A DNA stretch of 64,000 nucleotides. It comes from Vogesella indigofera (GTDB lineage: Bacteria; Pseudomonadota; Gammaproteobacteria; Burkholderiales; Chromobacteriaceae). The number at the start of each line of letters is the position of its first letter. The stretch's first letter is position 1. The stretch spans positions 36,507 to 100,506 of the forward strand of contig NZ_RBID01000017.1 of assembly GCF_003633895.1 (NCBI RefSeq). Direction: 5' to 3'. Below the pieces are notes generated by a model that was not told the DNA's origin, ran no database searches, and was given only the letters and a program-made list of their open reading frames with translations. This document shows, in pieces, positions 55,042 through 63,913 of the stretch. Position numbers and translations under genes: made by a program.

Positions 55042-55961
55042 GCCGCCTCCAGATAGGCGCCGTGCACCGCGTTGCCCAGCGCATGGATCTGGCTGAGGAA
55101 TTGCGCCAGATAGGCATGCAGGCCGGCGCCGAGAATGCTGTCGATCTGGTCGTAGCTCAGCTCGGCGTGCAGCGTGGCGGCCAACCTTTTGGCGCGATGG
55201 CCGGTGTCGCCCTGGATGCGCGGCAGCAGCTCGGCGATCTCGTCGACGCAGGCGCGCAGCGAGCGCGGCACGTCCGGACGCAGGATCAGCAGCTCGGCCA
55301 CGCGCCGCGCGCTGAGGGTGTCGCGGTACAGCTCGTGGTAAGCCTCGAAGGCGCCCAGCGAACGCAGCAGCGCGCCCCACAGGTAGAAGTCGGCGGCGCT
55401 GTCGTCCAGCTCGTGGCCGATCAGGTGCGATTTCACGTCGATCAGCCGTGCGGTGTTGTCGGCGCGCTCCAGAAAAGTGCCCAGCCGGATGAAGGAGAAC
55501 GCGTCGTTGCGCTGGATGGTGCCGTAGGTGGTGCCGCGGAACAGGTGTGAGCGCTCCTTCACCCAGTCGAAGAAACCGGCCAGCGGGCGGCCCTCGAACG
55601 CCATCTGCCGCGCTTCCAGCCAGCTGGCGTTGATGCTTTCCCACATCTCGCCGGTAATCTTGCCGCGCACCGCGTGGGCGTTCTCGCGGGCGAATTTCAG
55701 GCAGCTGATGATGCTGGCAGGGTTGGCCGCATCGAAGGTCATGAAGTGCAGCACGTCGGCGGCGCCAAGCGCCGGGTGGCGCGCGCGGCAGGCGTCCAGC
55801 GCGCCGGTGGTGGCCAGCGCGGCGGCGATGTCGGCGCCACCGCGCGATTGCGGCAGCATCGACAGGCTGTGGGTGACATCCAAGAGGCGCGCCAGGTTCT
55901 CGGCGCGTTCCATGTAACGGCTCATCCAGTACAACTGGGAAGCGGTGCGCGACAGCATCAT
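55038..55961 (-). CDS. Alpha-E domain protein of the Anbu operon
   Basis: The 307-residue all-helical protein begins MMLSRTASQLYWMSRYMERA, continuing ENLARLLDV, the hallmark of the alpha-E family. These proteins occur almost only beside circularly permuted ATP-grasp and transglutaminase genes and are thought to help in the synthesis or transfer of small peptides. Two adjacent ATG codons begin the gene; 55961 is used. It begins 2 bases after the ATP-grasp stop, and its stop overlaps the GNAT start. The dispersed word is at 55722-55731 (D-A-A-N). Confidence 0.93.
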   Translation of the reverse strand: MMLSRTASQLYWMSRYMERAENLARLLDVTHSLSMLPQSRGGADIAAALATTGALDACRARHPALGAADVLHFMTFDAANPASIISCLKFARENAHAVRGKITGEMWESINASWLEARQMAFEGRPLAGFFDWVKERSHLFRGTTYGTIQRNDAFSFIRLGTFLERADNTARLIDVKSHLIGHELDDSAADFYLWGALLRSLGAFEAYHELYRDTLSARRVAELLILRPDVPRSLRACVDEIAELLPRIQGDTGHRAKRLAATLHAELSYDQIDSILGAGLHAYLAQFLSQIHALGNAVHGAYLEAA

Positions 55962-55963
55962 GA

Positions 55964-57391
55964 TCAATCCTCCAGTATCCAGGTGTCCTTGGTGCCGCCG
56001 CCCTGCGACGAATTCACCACCAGCGAGCCTTCTTTCAGCGCCACCCGCGTCAGCCCGCCGGCCACCATGCTGATCTCGCGGCCGGACAGCACGAAGGGGC
56101 GCAGGTCGATGTGGCGCGGCGCGATGCCGGCTTCCACGAAGGTGGGGCAGGACGACAGGCACAGCGTCGGCTGCGCGATGTAGTTGGCCGGGTCGGCGAT
56201 GATGCGCTGGCGGAAGTCGTCGATCTCGGCGGCGCTGGCGGCCGGGCCGATCAGCATGCCGTAGCCGCCGGCGCCGTGGACCTCCTTCACCACCAGCTCG
56301 GCCAGGTTGTTCAGCACGTGGTCCAGCTCCGCCGGGCGGCGGCACATCCAGGTCGGCACGTTTTGCAGCAGAGGCTCCTCGCTCAGGTAGAAGCGGATCA
56401 TGTCCGGCACGTAGGGGTAGATCGACTTGTCGTCCGCCACGCCGGTGCCGATGGCATTGGCCAGGATCACGCCGCCGCTGCGGTACACCGATAGCAGCCC
56501 CGGCACGCCCAGCATGCTGTCGGCGCGGAAGGCCAGCGGGTCGAGGAAGGCGTCGTCGATGCGGCGGTAGATCACGTCCACCTGCTTGTGGCCGGCGGTG
56601 GTGCGCATGTACACGCGGTTGTGCTTCACGAACAGGTCCTGGCCTTCCACCAGCTCCACCCCCATCTGCTGCGCGAGGAAGGCGTGCTCGAAGTAGGCGC
56701 TGTTGTGGTGGCCGGGGGTGAGCACCACCACGGTGGGGTTCTCCGCCAGGCTGGCGTGGCGCAGGGTGTTGAGCAGCAGGGTGGGGTAGTGCTGCACCGG
56801 CGCCACCGCGTGGCTGGCGAACAGCTCGGGGAACAGCCGCATCATCATCTTGCGGTTTTCCAGCATGTAGGACACGCCGGAGGGCACGCGCAGATTGTCT
56901 TCCAGCACGTAGAAGTTGCCGTCGTTGTGGCGGATCACGTCCACGCCGGTGATGTGCGCGTAGATGCGGTGCGGCAGGTCCAGCCCCTGCATCGCCGGCT
57001 GGTACTGGCTGTTGGAGAACACCTGCTCGGCCGGGATGATGCCGGCCTTGACGATGTGTTGTTCGTGGTAGATGTCGTGCAGGAAGGCGTTCAGCGCGGT
57101 GACGCGCTGGCGCATGCCGGCTTCCAGCGTCTGCCAGTCGCTGGCAGGGATGATGCGCGGCACGGTGTCGAATGGGATCAGCCGCTCGGCGCCGGAATCG
57201 TCGCCGTACACGGCGAAGGTGATGCCGACGCGGTGGAACATCAGGTCGGCTTCGGCGCGCTTGCGCGCCAGCGTCTGCGGTGACTGCGAGTGCAGCCAGT
57301 GGGCAAAGTCGCGGTAGTGCGGGCGGATACCACCGCTGGCGAGCAGCATTTCGTCATAGTGGTGCGCTTCGGGCAAGGTCAGTGCATGCAT
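55964..57391 (-). CDS. Circularly permuted ATP-grasp protein of the Anbu operon
   Basis: The 475-residue protein matches the circularly permuted ATP-grasp family (YDEMLLASGGIRPHYRDF near the start, NFYVLEDNLRVPSGVSYMLE around residues 158-177, VVVLTPGHHNSAYFEHAFLA about 220-239, VVKEVHGAGGYGMLIGP about 364-380). These enzymes are predicted to join amino groups to carboxylates using ATP. It is the first gene of the operon and is transcribed divergently from the diguanylate cyclase, 252 bases away. Predicted partners are alpha-E, transglutaminase and Anbu. Biochemical role inferred only. Confidence 0.93.
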   Translation of the reverse strand: MHALTLPEAHHYDEMLLASGGIRPHYRDFAHWLHSQSPQTLARKRAEADLMFHRVGITFAVYGDDSGAERLIPFDTVPRIIPASDWQTLEAGMRQRVTALNAFLHDIYHEQHIVKAGIIPAEQVFSNSQYQPAMQGLDLPHRIYAHITGVDVIRHNDGNFYVLEDNLRVPSGVSYMLENRKMMMRLFPELFASHAVAPVQHYPTLLLNTLRHASLAENPTVVVLTPGHHNSAYFEHAFLAQQMGVELVEGQDLFVKHNRVYMRTTAGHKQVDVIYRRIDDAFLDPLAFRADSMLGVPGLLSVYRSGGVILANAIGTGVADDKSIYPYVPDMIRFYLSEEPLLQNVPTWMCRRPAELDHVLNNLAELVVKEVHGAGGYGMLIGPAASAAEIDDFRQRIIADPANYIAQPTLCLSSCPTFVEAGIAPRHIDLRPFVLSGREISMVAGGLTRVALKEGSLVVNSSQGGGTKDTWILED

Positions 57392-57643
57392 GGCGCGGTC
57401 TCCTGCTGTTCATCGTCATGAGCAGTTCAGCAAGCCGCGTGCCAGTGTTTGCCCTATCGAAATGCCTGTTACGTCACGGCAGCTTGCACCGCAATGATGC
57501 AGGCATCGGCGGCGCCGTAAATCATGTGTCATGGTGGTGCGTCATGCCCCGTTCGCGTGCCGCGCCAGCCGCAGCGACAGCCCTTGAAACGTTGCTGGCA
57601 TGCTCTTATGCTGCTGTTTACTTTATCCAGATAGCGCCATGCC

Positions 57644-59230
57644 ATGCACGCTTCCCCTGTTGCGGCCAACCTTGCCACGCCGGCCGATCCGCTGGTCGCC
57701 AGCGACCACGCGTTGCCGCTGGCGGTGCTGCTGCAGCGCTCGCCGGCGCGCTGGCAGCTGCTGCTGGCCTGGCTGCTGTCGCTGGCGGCCTGCCTGTGGC
57801 TGGGGGTGGTACAGCTGTATGGCGGCTGGTATGGCTACAGCGTCCACTTTGGCGAGCTGGATTTCGTGATCAGCATCTACCCGCCGCTGACCATCGCCAC
57901 CTTGTGGGTGTTGTGGTTCGGCTACGCCTGGGGCGCCAGCCTCGCCTATTTGTCCACCTTGCTGGTCGCCTACCTGTCCGGGTTGCCGCCGGGCTGGGCC
58001 TTGCTGTTTGCCTGTTCCAATCCGCTGGGGCTGCTGGTGATGTCGCTGGTGTACCGCCACGTCAAGGTGCGCTATGTGCCGTCGTCGCTGCCGGCCATGC
58101 TGTTCTTCGTCACCATCTGCTTCATCTCCGCCGTGTCCAGCGCCACCGGCTCCTTCATCTGGAGCTACAGCAACAAGCTGTCGGCGATGGGCGCCTTCGC
58201 GGTGTGGCAAGGCTGGTGGTCGGGCAATTTCCTGCAGACGGTACTGACCTGCGGGCCGCTGCTGTTGCTGGGCACGCCGGCGGTGCTGCGCTGGCGCGAA
58301 CAACGTTGGCCGCAGCGCGCCGCGACGGCACCGGCGCAGCGCTGGGTGGGGCTGGTGGCGGTGTTCGCGTTGTGTGGCGTGCTGGGCTTCCTGTGGCTGT
58401 CTTTCTGGCTGGCGGACCGCAGCGTGGCGGCGCAGGTCGGCGACAGCGCGCAGGCGTGGCAGCAGCGCGCGATGCTGTATCGCGACTCGGCGATGGCGGT
58501 GTACTGGGTGCTGTCGGTACTGATGCTGGCGCTGGTGTTCCTTGGCTACCGCTTCTTCCGCCAGCGCACGCTGCAGCTGCAGCAGGCGGCGCAGAGCGTG
58601 GCCTTCGAGCGCGACTGGGCACTGCAGCGGCAGCAGGAGGCGGAACACGCGCATCAGGCGCTGCAGACGCTGAACCGCGAGCTGGCGGTGCGCATGGCCG
58701 AGGTGGAGCAGCTGCAGCAACAGCTGCAGGAACAGGCGCGACGCGATCCGCTGACCGGGCTCTACAACCGCCGCTACCTGCACGAACGGCTGCCGGTCGA
58801 ACTGCAGCACGCCAGCCATCTCGGGCAGTCGCTGTGCCTGGTGCTGATCGACCTCGACCACTTCAAGGCGGTCAACGACCAGTACGGCCACGCGATGGGC
58901 GACGCGGTGCTGAAGGCGCTGGCGACGCTGTTTGCCGGTCGCCTGCGCGCCGCCGATTTCGCGGTGCGCTACGGCGGCGAGGAGTTCTGCCTGGTGCTGC
59001 CCGGCTGCGACATCGTCGGCGCCGCCGCCTGCGTCGCCGAGCTGCAGCAGGCCTACGCCGGCTGCCGCGTGGCCGGCGACAGCAACGCACTGCAGGGGCT
59101 GCACTTCTCTGCCGGCATCGCCAGCTATCCGGCGCACGGCAGCGACGAGGAGGCGCTGCTGCGCGAGGCCGACTCCGCGCTGTACCAGGCCAAGGCCGCC
59201 GGCCGCAACTGCGTGCGCTATCGCGGCTGA
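57644..59230 (+). CDS. Membrane-anchored diguanylate cyclase (MASE1-like sensor)
   Basis: The 528-residue protein has eight or so N-terminal helices (about 35-310) resembling MASE1-type sensor modules, a coiled-coil linker (QQQEAEHAHQALQTLNRELA and onwards) and a GGDEF domain. The active site is GGEEF at residues 444-448 and an inhibitory site RAAD at 435-438 stands at the right spacing, so product feedback is likely. It makes cyclic di-GMP, promoting sessile life, which suits the adhesin at the window start. The dispersed word occurs at 57661-57670 and 58305-58314. Divergent from the Anbu operon. Confidence 0.92.
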   Translation: MHASPVAANLATPADPLVASDHALPLAVLLQRSPARWQLLLAWLLSLAACLWLGVVQLYGGWYGYSVHFGELDFVISIYPPLTIATLWVLWFGYAWGASLAYLSTLLVAYLSGLPPGWALLFACSNPLGLLVMSLVYRHVKVRYVPSSLPAMLFFVTICFISAVSSATGSFIWSYSNKLSAMGAFAVWQGWWSGNFLQTVLTCGPLLLLGTPAVLRWREQRWPQRAATAPAQRWVGLVAVFALCGVLGFLWLSFWLADRSVAAQVGDSAQAWQQRAMLYRDSAMAVYWVLSVLMLALVFLGYRFFRQRTLQLQQAAQSVAFERDWALQRQQEAEHAHQALQTLNRELAVRMAEVEQLQQQLQEQARRDPLTGLYNRRYLHERLPVELQHASHLGQSLCLVLIDLDHFKAVNDQYGHAMGDAVLKALATLFAGRLRAADFAVRYGGEEFCLVLPGCDIVGAAACVAELQQAYAGCRVAGDSNALQGLHFSAGIASYPAHGSDEEALLREADSALYQAKAAGRNCVRYRG

Positions 59231-59311
59231 AGCCCGGCCATGCGGCGGCGGGCTTGCCGCCGCGCGCGCGGACAGGTACAACGGCGCTTTGTCTACCGTG
59301 TTGCCATCCTC

Positions 59312-60073
59312 ATGACCCCATCCGATATCCGTGCCGCCGCCATCGCCCTCGCGGCCCGCCGCCTCAGCGGCACTCAGGGCCCGCTGCTGGCCGACGCCCA
59401 GGCCCCGCAGACGCCGGACGACGCGCTGGCGATCCAGCAGGCTGTCTCCGGCCTGCTCAACGACGCCATCGGCGGCTGGAAGTGCGGCCTGCCGGACAAC
59501 GACAAGATCGTCGCCGCGCCGATCTACGCGACGACTATCCACACCGCCGCGCCGTGCCCGGTGTGGCTGCGCGACGGTGCGGTGCGCGTCGAGCCGGAGC
59601 TGGCCTTCGTCTTCGACGGCGGCCTGCCGCTGCGCGCCGAGCCCTACACCGCGGCCGAGATCCGCGCCGCCATCACCCGCGTGCATCTGGCGCTGGAGCT
59701 GATCGACAGCCGCTACCAGCCGCTACCAAAGCCGCCGTTCCTGCAGTCGCTGGCCGACGGTCTGGTCAACCAGGGCCTGCTGCTCGGGCCGCAGGTCGAG
59801 CGCGACGCCGCCTTTGCGGCCAACGTACTGGGGCTGGTGCTGAATCAGGGCGAGCGCGAGGAAACACTGGCCGGCGTGCACCCGGCCGGCGATCCGCTGG
59901 CGCCGCTGTACTGGCTGCAGGGCTTTCTCGCTGAACGCGGCGAGGCGATCCTGCCGGGGCAGGTGGTGATCACCGGTTCCTATGCCGGCGTGCTGACGTT
60001 GGCGCCGGACAGCGAGGTGACCTTGCGCTATGGTGAGCTGGGTCAGCTAAGCGCCTGTTTTAGCGCGCGATAA
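59312..60073 (+). CDS. 2-keto-4-pentenoate hydratase / oxaloacetate decarboxylase-like FAH-family enzyme
   Basis: The 253-residue protein matches the hydratase/decarboxylase branch of the fumarylacetoacetate hydrolase superfamily. Evidence: GGWKCGLPDNDKIVAAPIYA early on, VEPELAFVFDGGLP with the metal-binding E-x-E-like pair near residue 90, HLALELIDSRYQPL near 126-139 and GQVVITGSYAGVLTLAPDSE near the end. Relatives hydrate 2-hydroxypentadienoates in aromatic meta-cleavage pathways, but no other pathway gene is nearby. The start at 59312 gives a typical N-terminus. The dispersed word is at 59815-59824. Confidence 0.85.
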   Translation: MTPSDIRAAAIALAARRLSGTQGPLLADAQAPQTPDDALAIQQAVSGLLNDAIGGWKCGLPDNDKIVAAPIYATTIHTAAPCPVWLRDGAVRVEPELAFVFDGGLPLRAEPYTAAEIRAAITRVHLALELIDSRYQPLPKPPFLQSLADGLVNQGLLLGPQVERDAAFAANVLGLVLNQGEREETLAGVHPAGDPLAPLYWLQGFLAERGEAILPGQVVITGSYAGVLTLAPDSEVTLRYGELGQLSACFSAR

Positions 60074-60413
60074 GGGCAGATGGCAGCGTGATCGCGTGCC
60101 GGCGGGCGCTGCCAGTGTTTGGCACTGGATACAATATTTAAATTGCTGAAAGTTATATTAAAACTAATATTTGCAATTTTGCGACATAAGGGTAATATGG
60201 TGCATCGCAGCGATTGACACAAACGAATGTATATTGTTCAATTGTGTACAACAACTTGATTAACGCCGATTTGAACACAGCTTGCGGGCGTAAAACAGCT
60301 AAAGCGTGGGGATTGTTTTATCAAACGATTCTCCCAATTTTCGATACCGAAGATTCCACGTGATAAAGCCCGCCAGCGCAAACCCGGCGGGCTTTATTGC
60401 TTCGGAGTCCAGG
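60074..60413 (+). promoter_or_regulatory. A+T-rich, structured leader region upstream of metNIQ
   Basis: This 340-base region is markedly A+T-rich compared with its surroundings. TTGACA (60214-60219) and TTCAAT (60237-60242), 17 bases apart, are the best promoter. The predicted leader of about 165 bases folds into at least two hairpins: 60308-60333 (ATTGTTT/AAACGAT core with G-U pairs below) and a strong 12-bp stem, ATAAAGCCCGCC (60363-60374) with GGCGGGCTTTAT (60386-60397). The second stops 16 bases before metN and lacks a T run. A control element responding to methionine or SAM is possible, but I recognise no known riboswitch. Confidence 0.5.
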
Positions 60414-61151
60414 ATGATTCACCTCAAAAACGTACACAAGCGCTTCCGTCGCCCTGAAGGCGGCTGGTTTGACGCCGTGCGCGACACCACCCTCCATATC
60501 AAGGCGGGCGAGATTTTCGGCCTGATCGGGTTTTCCGGCGCCGGCAAATCCACGCTGCTGCGACTGATCAACCTGCTGGAACGCCCCGACCACGGCAGCG
60601 TCAATGTCGACGGCCGTGACCTGACCGGCCTGTCCGCCGCCGAGCTGCGCCGCGCGCGCCAGAATATCGGCATGGTGTTCCAGCAGTTCAACCTGATGGC
60701 CAACCGCACCGTGGCGGCCAACATTGCCTTTCCGCTGGAGATCGCCGGCTGGAGCCGCGCCGACATCGATGCCCGCGTCGCCGAGTGCCTCGATATCGTC
60801 GGCCTCGCCGACCGTGCCGGCCACTACCCGGCGCAGCTGTCTGGCGGCCAGAAGCAGCGCGTCGGCATCGCCCGCGCACTGGCGCCGCGGCCGCACGTGA
60901 TCCTGGCCGACGAACCGACCTCGGCGCTGGACCCGAAAACCACGCAGTCCATCCTCGATTGCCTGCAGGACATCAACGCCCGTTTCGGCGTTACCGTGGT
61001 GATCGTCACCCACGAAATGCACGTCATCCGCTCCATCTGCCACCGCGCCGCCTTGCTCGATGCCGGTGAAGTGGTCGAGCTGCTGGAAGTCACCGACAAA
61101 CAGGTCGCGGCGCGTTCGGCGCTGGCCAAATCGCTGCTGGAGGTCGCATAA
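60414..61151 (+). CDS. metN: Methionine ABC transporter ATPase MetN (short form)
   Basis: MetN powers uptake of D- and L-methionine. The 245-residue ATPase has Walker A GFSGAGKS (residues 39-46), the Q-loop [12 protein letters not shown], signature LSGGQKQR, Walker [12 protein letters not shown] and the switch histidine in VTHEMHVI. E. coli MetN has about 343 residues with a C-terminal NIL/ACT-like domain that shuts transport when methionine is bound; this protein lacks that domain, as does Neisseria MetN. GGAG precedes the ATG at 60414. metI starts immediately after the stop. Confidence 0.95.
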   Translation: MIHLKNVHKRFRRPEGGWFDAVRDTTLHIKAGEIFGLIGFSGAGKSTLLRLINLLERPDHGSVNVDGRDLTGLSAAELRRARQNIGMVFQQFNLMANRTVAANIAFPLEIAGWSRADIDARVAECLDIVGLADRAGHYPAQLSGGQKQRVGIARALAPRPHVILADEPTSALDPKTTQSILDCLQDINARFGVTVVIVTHEMHVIRSICHRAALLDAGEVVELLEVTDKQVAARSALAKSLLEVA

Positions 61152-61841
61152 ATGGACGAACAACTGACTCTTGCCCAGGCACTGGCCAATCTGTCCGATC
61201 TGGCACCGGAAATCTGGCAGGCCAGCGCGGAAACCGGGCTGATGCTGGCCATCGGCCTCTCCGTCGCCATCGTGGTCGGCGGCCCGCTCGGCATCCTGCT
61301 GTACCTGACGCAGCCGGGACAGCTGTTCGCCAACCGTGCCGTCAACGGCGTGGTCGGCTGGTTCGTCAACCTGGTGCGCTCCTTCCCGTTCATTATCCTG
61401 ATGGTGTCGCTGGTGCCGCTGACGCGGCTGCTGGTCGGCTCCACCATCGGCCCGATTGCCGCCGCGGTGCCGCTGTCGTTTGCCGCGATCCCGTACTTTG
61501 CGCGGCTGGTGGAGCAGACGCTGCGCGAGATCCCGCGCGGCGTGATCGAGGCGGCAGAGGCGATGGGCGCCAGCCCGGCGCAGATCATCTGGAAAGTGTT
61601 GCTGGGCGAGGCCCGCGCCGGCCTGATCTCCAGCCTCACCATTCTCACCATCAGCTTCCTCAGCTACTCGGCGGTGGCCGGCGTGGTTGGCGGTGGCGGC
61701 ATCGGTGACCTGGCCATCCGTTACGGCTACTACCGCTTCCAGACCGAAGTGATGGTGGCGATGGTGCTGCTGCTGGTGGTGATCGTGCAGATCATCCAGT
61801 TTGCCGGCAACCATCTGGCGGCCCGCCTCGACAAGCGTTAA
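61152..61841 (+). CDS. metI: Methionine ABC transporter permease MetI
   Basis: The 229-residue permease has five helices and the ABC permease EAA loop (EAAEAMGASPAQIIWKVLLG, about residues 133-152) that contacts MetN. It matches E. coli MetI in size (217) and in GLMLAIGLSVAIVVGGPLGI near the N-terminus. It begins directly after the metN stop codon and is followed by metQ after 74 bases. Confidence 0.96.
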   Translation: MDEQLTLAQALANLSDLAPEIWQASAETGLMLAIGLSVAIVVGGPLGILLYLTQPGQLFANRAVNGVVGWFVNLVRSFPFIILMVSLVPLTRLLVGSTIGPIAAAVPLSFAAIPYFARLVEQTLREIPRGVIEAAEAMGASPAQIIWKVLLGEARAGLISSLTILTISFLSYSAVAGVVGGGGIGDLAIRYGYYRFQTEVMVAMVLLLVVIVQIIQFAGNHLAARLDKR

Positions 61842-61915
61842 GCACTCTATTTAAAGCGGCGGGCGTTCACGCAGACGCCACGCCATTGGACAAAGACTCT
61901 CACAAGGAGAACACC

Positions 61916-62725
61916 ATGCGCAGACTCGTACTGAAATCCATCGCTGTTGCCGCCATCGGCCTGACCGCTGCGGCCAACGTTTACGCTGCCGACCCGGCGA
62001 AAAAGGAAATCACCATCGGCACCACCGTTGGCGACTTCGGCGACCAGGTGAAGCAGCAGATCAAGCCGCTGCTGGAAAAGCAGGGCTACAGCGTGAAGCT
62101 GGTGGAATTCACCGACTACGTGCGCCCGAACCTGGCACTGCAGGAAGGCTCGCTGGACGTCAACGTGTTCCAGCACAAGCCTTACCTCGACAACTTCGCC
62201 CGTGAAAACAAGCTGCAGCTGAAAGAAGTGTTCCAGGTGCCGACCGCACCGCTGGGCATCTACAGCGGCAAGCTGAAATCGCTGAAGGACGTGAAAGTCG
62301 GCAGTACCCTGGCGGCACCGAACGATCCGTCCAACTTCGCCCGCGCGCTGGTGATGCTGAACGACCTGGGCTGGGTCAAGCTGAAGAAGGGCATCAACCC
62401 GCTGACCGCGTCGGAAAAGGACATCGAAGTCAACGTCAAGAAGATCAAGATCGTACCGCTGGAAGCCGCGCAACTGCCGCGCTCGCGCGCCGATGTTGAC
62501 TTCGCGGTGGTGAACGGCAACTACGCCGTCAGCTCCGGCATCAAGCTGACCGAAGCCGTGTATCAGGAAAAGAGCTACGCCTACGTCAACTGGGGCGTGG
62601 TGCGCGCGGCTGACGCCGCCAAGCCATGGGCCAAGGACGTGATCGCCGCCTACAACTCGCCGGCGTTCCGCGCCTGGGCGAAGCAGAAGTACGCCGGCTA
62701 CAAGTTCCCGGCCAACTGGAAGTAA
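61916..62725 (+). CDS. metQ: Methionine-binding protein MetQ, not lipidated
   Basis: The 269-residue binding protein delivers methionine to MetNI. It has a classical signal peptide (MRRLVLKSIAVAAIGLTAAA, then NVYA) cut before ADPAKKEI. There is no cysteine in it, so no lipobox, unlike the lipoprotein MetQ of E. coli and Neisseria. Family motifs are TIGTTVGDFGDQVKQQIKPL, DVNVFQHKPYLDNF and GIYSGKLKSLKDVK. AAGGAG precedes the ATG. The dispersed word sits in the signal peptide at 61969-61978 (A-A-N-V). Confidence 0.95.
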   Translation: MRRLVLKSIAVAAIGLTAAANVYAADPAKKEITIGTTVGDFGDQVKQQIKPLLEKQGYSVKLVEFTDYVRPNLALQEGSLDVNVFQHKPYLDNFARENKLQLKEVFQVPTAPLGIYSGKLKSLKDVKVGSTLAAPNDPSNFARALVMLNDLGWVKLKKGINPLTASEKDIEVNVKKIKIVPLEAAQLPRSRADVDFAVVNGNYAVSSGIKLTEAVYQEKSYAYVNWGVVRAADAAKPWAKDVIAAYNSPAFRAWAKQKYAGYKFPANWK

Positions 62726-62734
62726 GCGTTTTAT

Positions 62735-62774
62735 CCGTACCGGCCTGCAAGACAGCAGCCGGTACGGCGGTTTT
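62735..62774 (+). terminator. metQ terminator hairpin
   Basis: CCGTACCGGC (62735-62744) pairs with GCCGGTACGG (62758-62767), 13-base loop, followed by CGGTTTT. A second terminator follows at 62807. Confidence 0.8.
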
Positions 62775-62806
62775 CCTTGAAACACTCCTGGCATTCAAGG
62801 CTGCTC

Positions 62807-62836
62807 GGCGGATCCTGCGATCCGCCATTTTTTTTG
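62807..62836 (+). terminator. Second intrinsic terminator after metQ
   Basis: GGCGGATC (62807-62814) pairs with GATCCGCC (62819-62826) on loop CTGC and runs into eight T. It reinforces termination of metNIQ. Confidence 0.88.
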
Positions 62837-63016
62837 TCTGCAGGGAATGCGTGCGCGGTTGGCTTGCTATTGGCCTTGCCGTATTGCCTGCCGGCGAGTG
62901 TCACTAATTTGCGACGATGGCCGCCTGCCTCTCCGGCGCGCGATCGATAATCGTTGTTATGATCTCTGATTGATGTGATTATTTTCATTAAATCAAATTA
63001 TGAAAATAAATATTCA

Positions 63017-63913
63017 ATGATTGAACCTACATTGCATGACTCCCCCTTAATGCAGACGCTGCAACAGGCGTTGTCGTCTCTGTCTCCGGCCTTGCGCAAG
63101 GTTGCGGATTTCTTGCTGCGCCACCCGCTGCTGGCGGCGACGCATTCCATTGAGGAGCTGGCGCAGGCAACCGGTGTTTCTGCGGCAGCGGTCAACCGGC
63201 TGGCCAATAGCCTCGGTTATCAGGGGTTTGGCGGTCTCAAGGCGGAGTTGACCGCGGCTTTGCAAGAAGCCGTGTCGCCGGTAAGCAAACTGCGTCAACA
63301 GATCGGCATGCAGGCGGATGACCGGGTTTCCTTGTCTTCGCTGCTGTCTGCGACAGCATCCAATCTGGCATTTACTGCCGATCGCAGTGGCGCCTTGCAG
63401 TTTGAGCTGGCGGTAGCGCTGCTCGCCGCGGCGCGGCGGGTGTTCTGTCTTGGCTTTGGCAATAGTGCCTATCTTGCCGGACTGGCTGCGGCCAACCTGG
63501 CGCCTTTTTGCGATGCCCAGGCGATCAGCCTGGAAGGCGGTAATGAAAATGCCGCTTATCGCTTGGCGACAATCCGGCCAGAGGATGTACTGCTGGCGAT
63601 CAGCTTGCCACGCTATTCCCGGGATACGGTGCAGCTGGCGCGTTTTGCCGTCGATCGCGGGGCGACGCTGCTGGTGATCACCGACTCGCCGGCCTCGCCG
63701 CTGGCGGCGCTGAGTTCGCACGTGCTGTATGCGGTTGCCGACCATCCCGTACTGGCCGCGTCAGGTACTGCCGCACTGGCCCTGATCGAGTCGCTGGTGT
63801 CCGCGGTGATGGTGCAGAACAAGGAGGCGGTGCGTCTCAGTGCCGAGCTGTCGGAAAGCATGCTGCAATACCTGTACTGGAATGATTCTGCCCAACCGCC
63901 GAAACGCGGTTGA
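63017..63913 (+). CDS. MurR/RpiR family transcriptional regulator
   Basis: The 298-residue regulator has an N-terminal RpiR helix-turn-helix (about 1-77: SLSPALRKVADFLLRHPLLA, IEELAQATGVSAAAVNRLAN) and a SIS sugar-phosphate-binding domain (about 125-255: RVFCLGFGNSAYLAGLAAAN, DVLLAISLPRYSRDTVQLAR). Members control use of sugars, sugar phosphates or amino sugars. The ATG at 63017 is used; it is preceded by a markedly A+T-rich promoter region (62960-63016). Its targets are probably beyond the right end of the window. Confidence 0.9.
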   Translation: MIEPTLHDSPLMQTLQQALSSLSPALRKVADFLLRHPLLAATHSIEELAQATGVSAAAVNRLANSLGYQGFGGLKAELTAALQEAVSPVSKLRQQIGMQADDRVSLSSLLSATASNLAFTADRSGALQFELAVALLAAARRVFCLGFGNSAYLAGLAAANLAPFCDAQAISLEGGNENAAYRLATIRPEDVLLAISLPRYSRDTVQLARFAVDRGATLLVITDSPASPLAALSSHVLYAVADHPVLAASGTAALALIESLVSAVMVQNKEAVRLSAELSESMLQYLYWNDSAQPPKRG

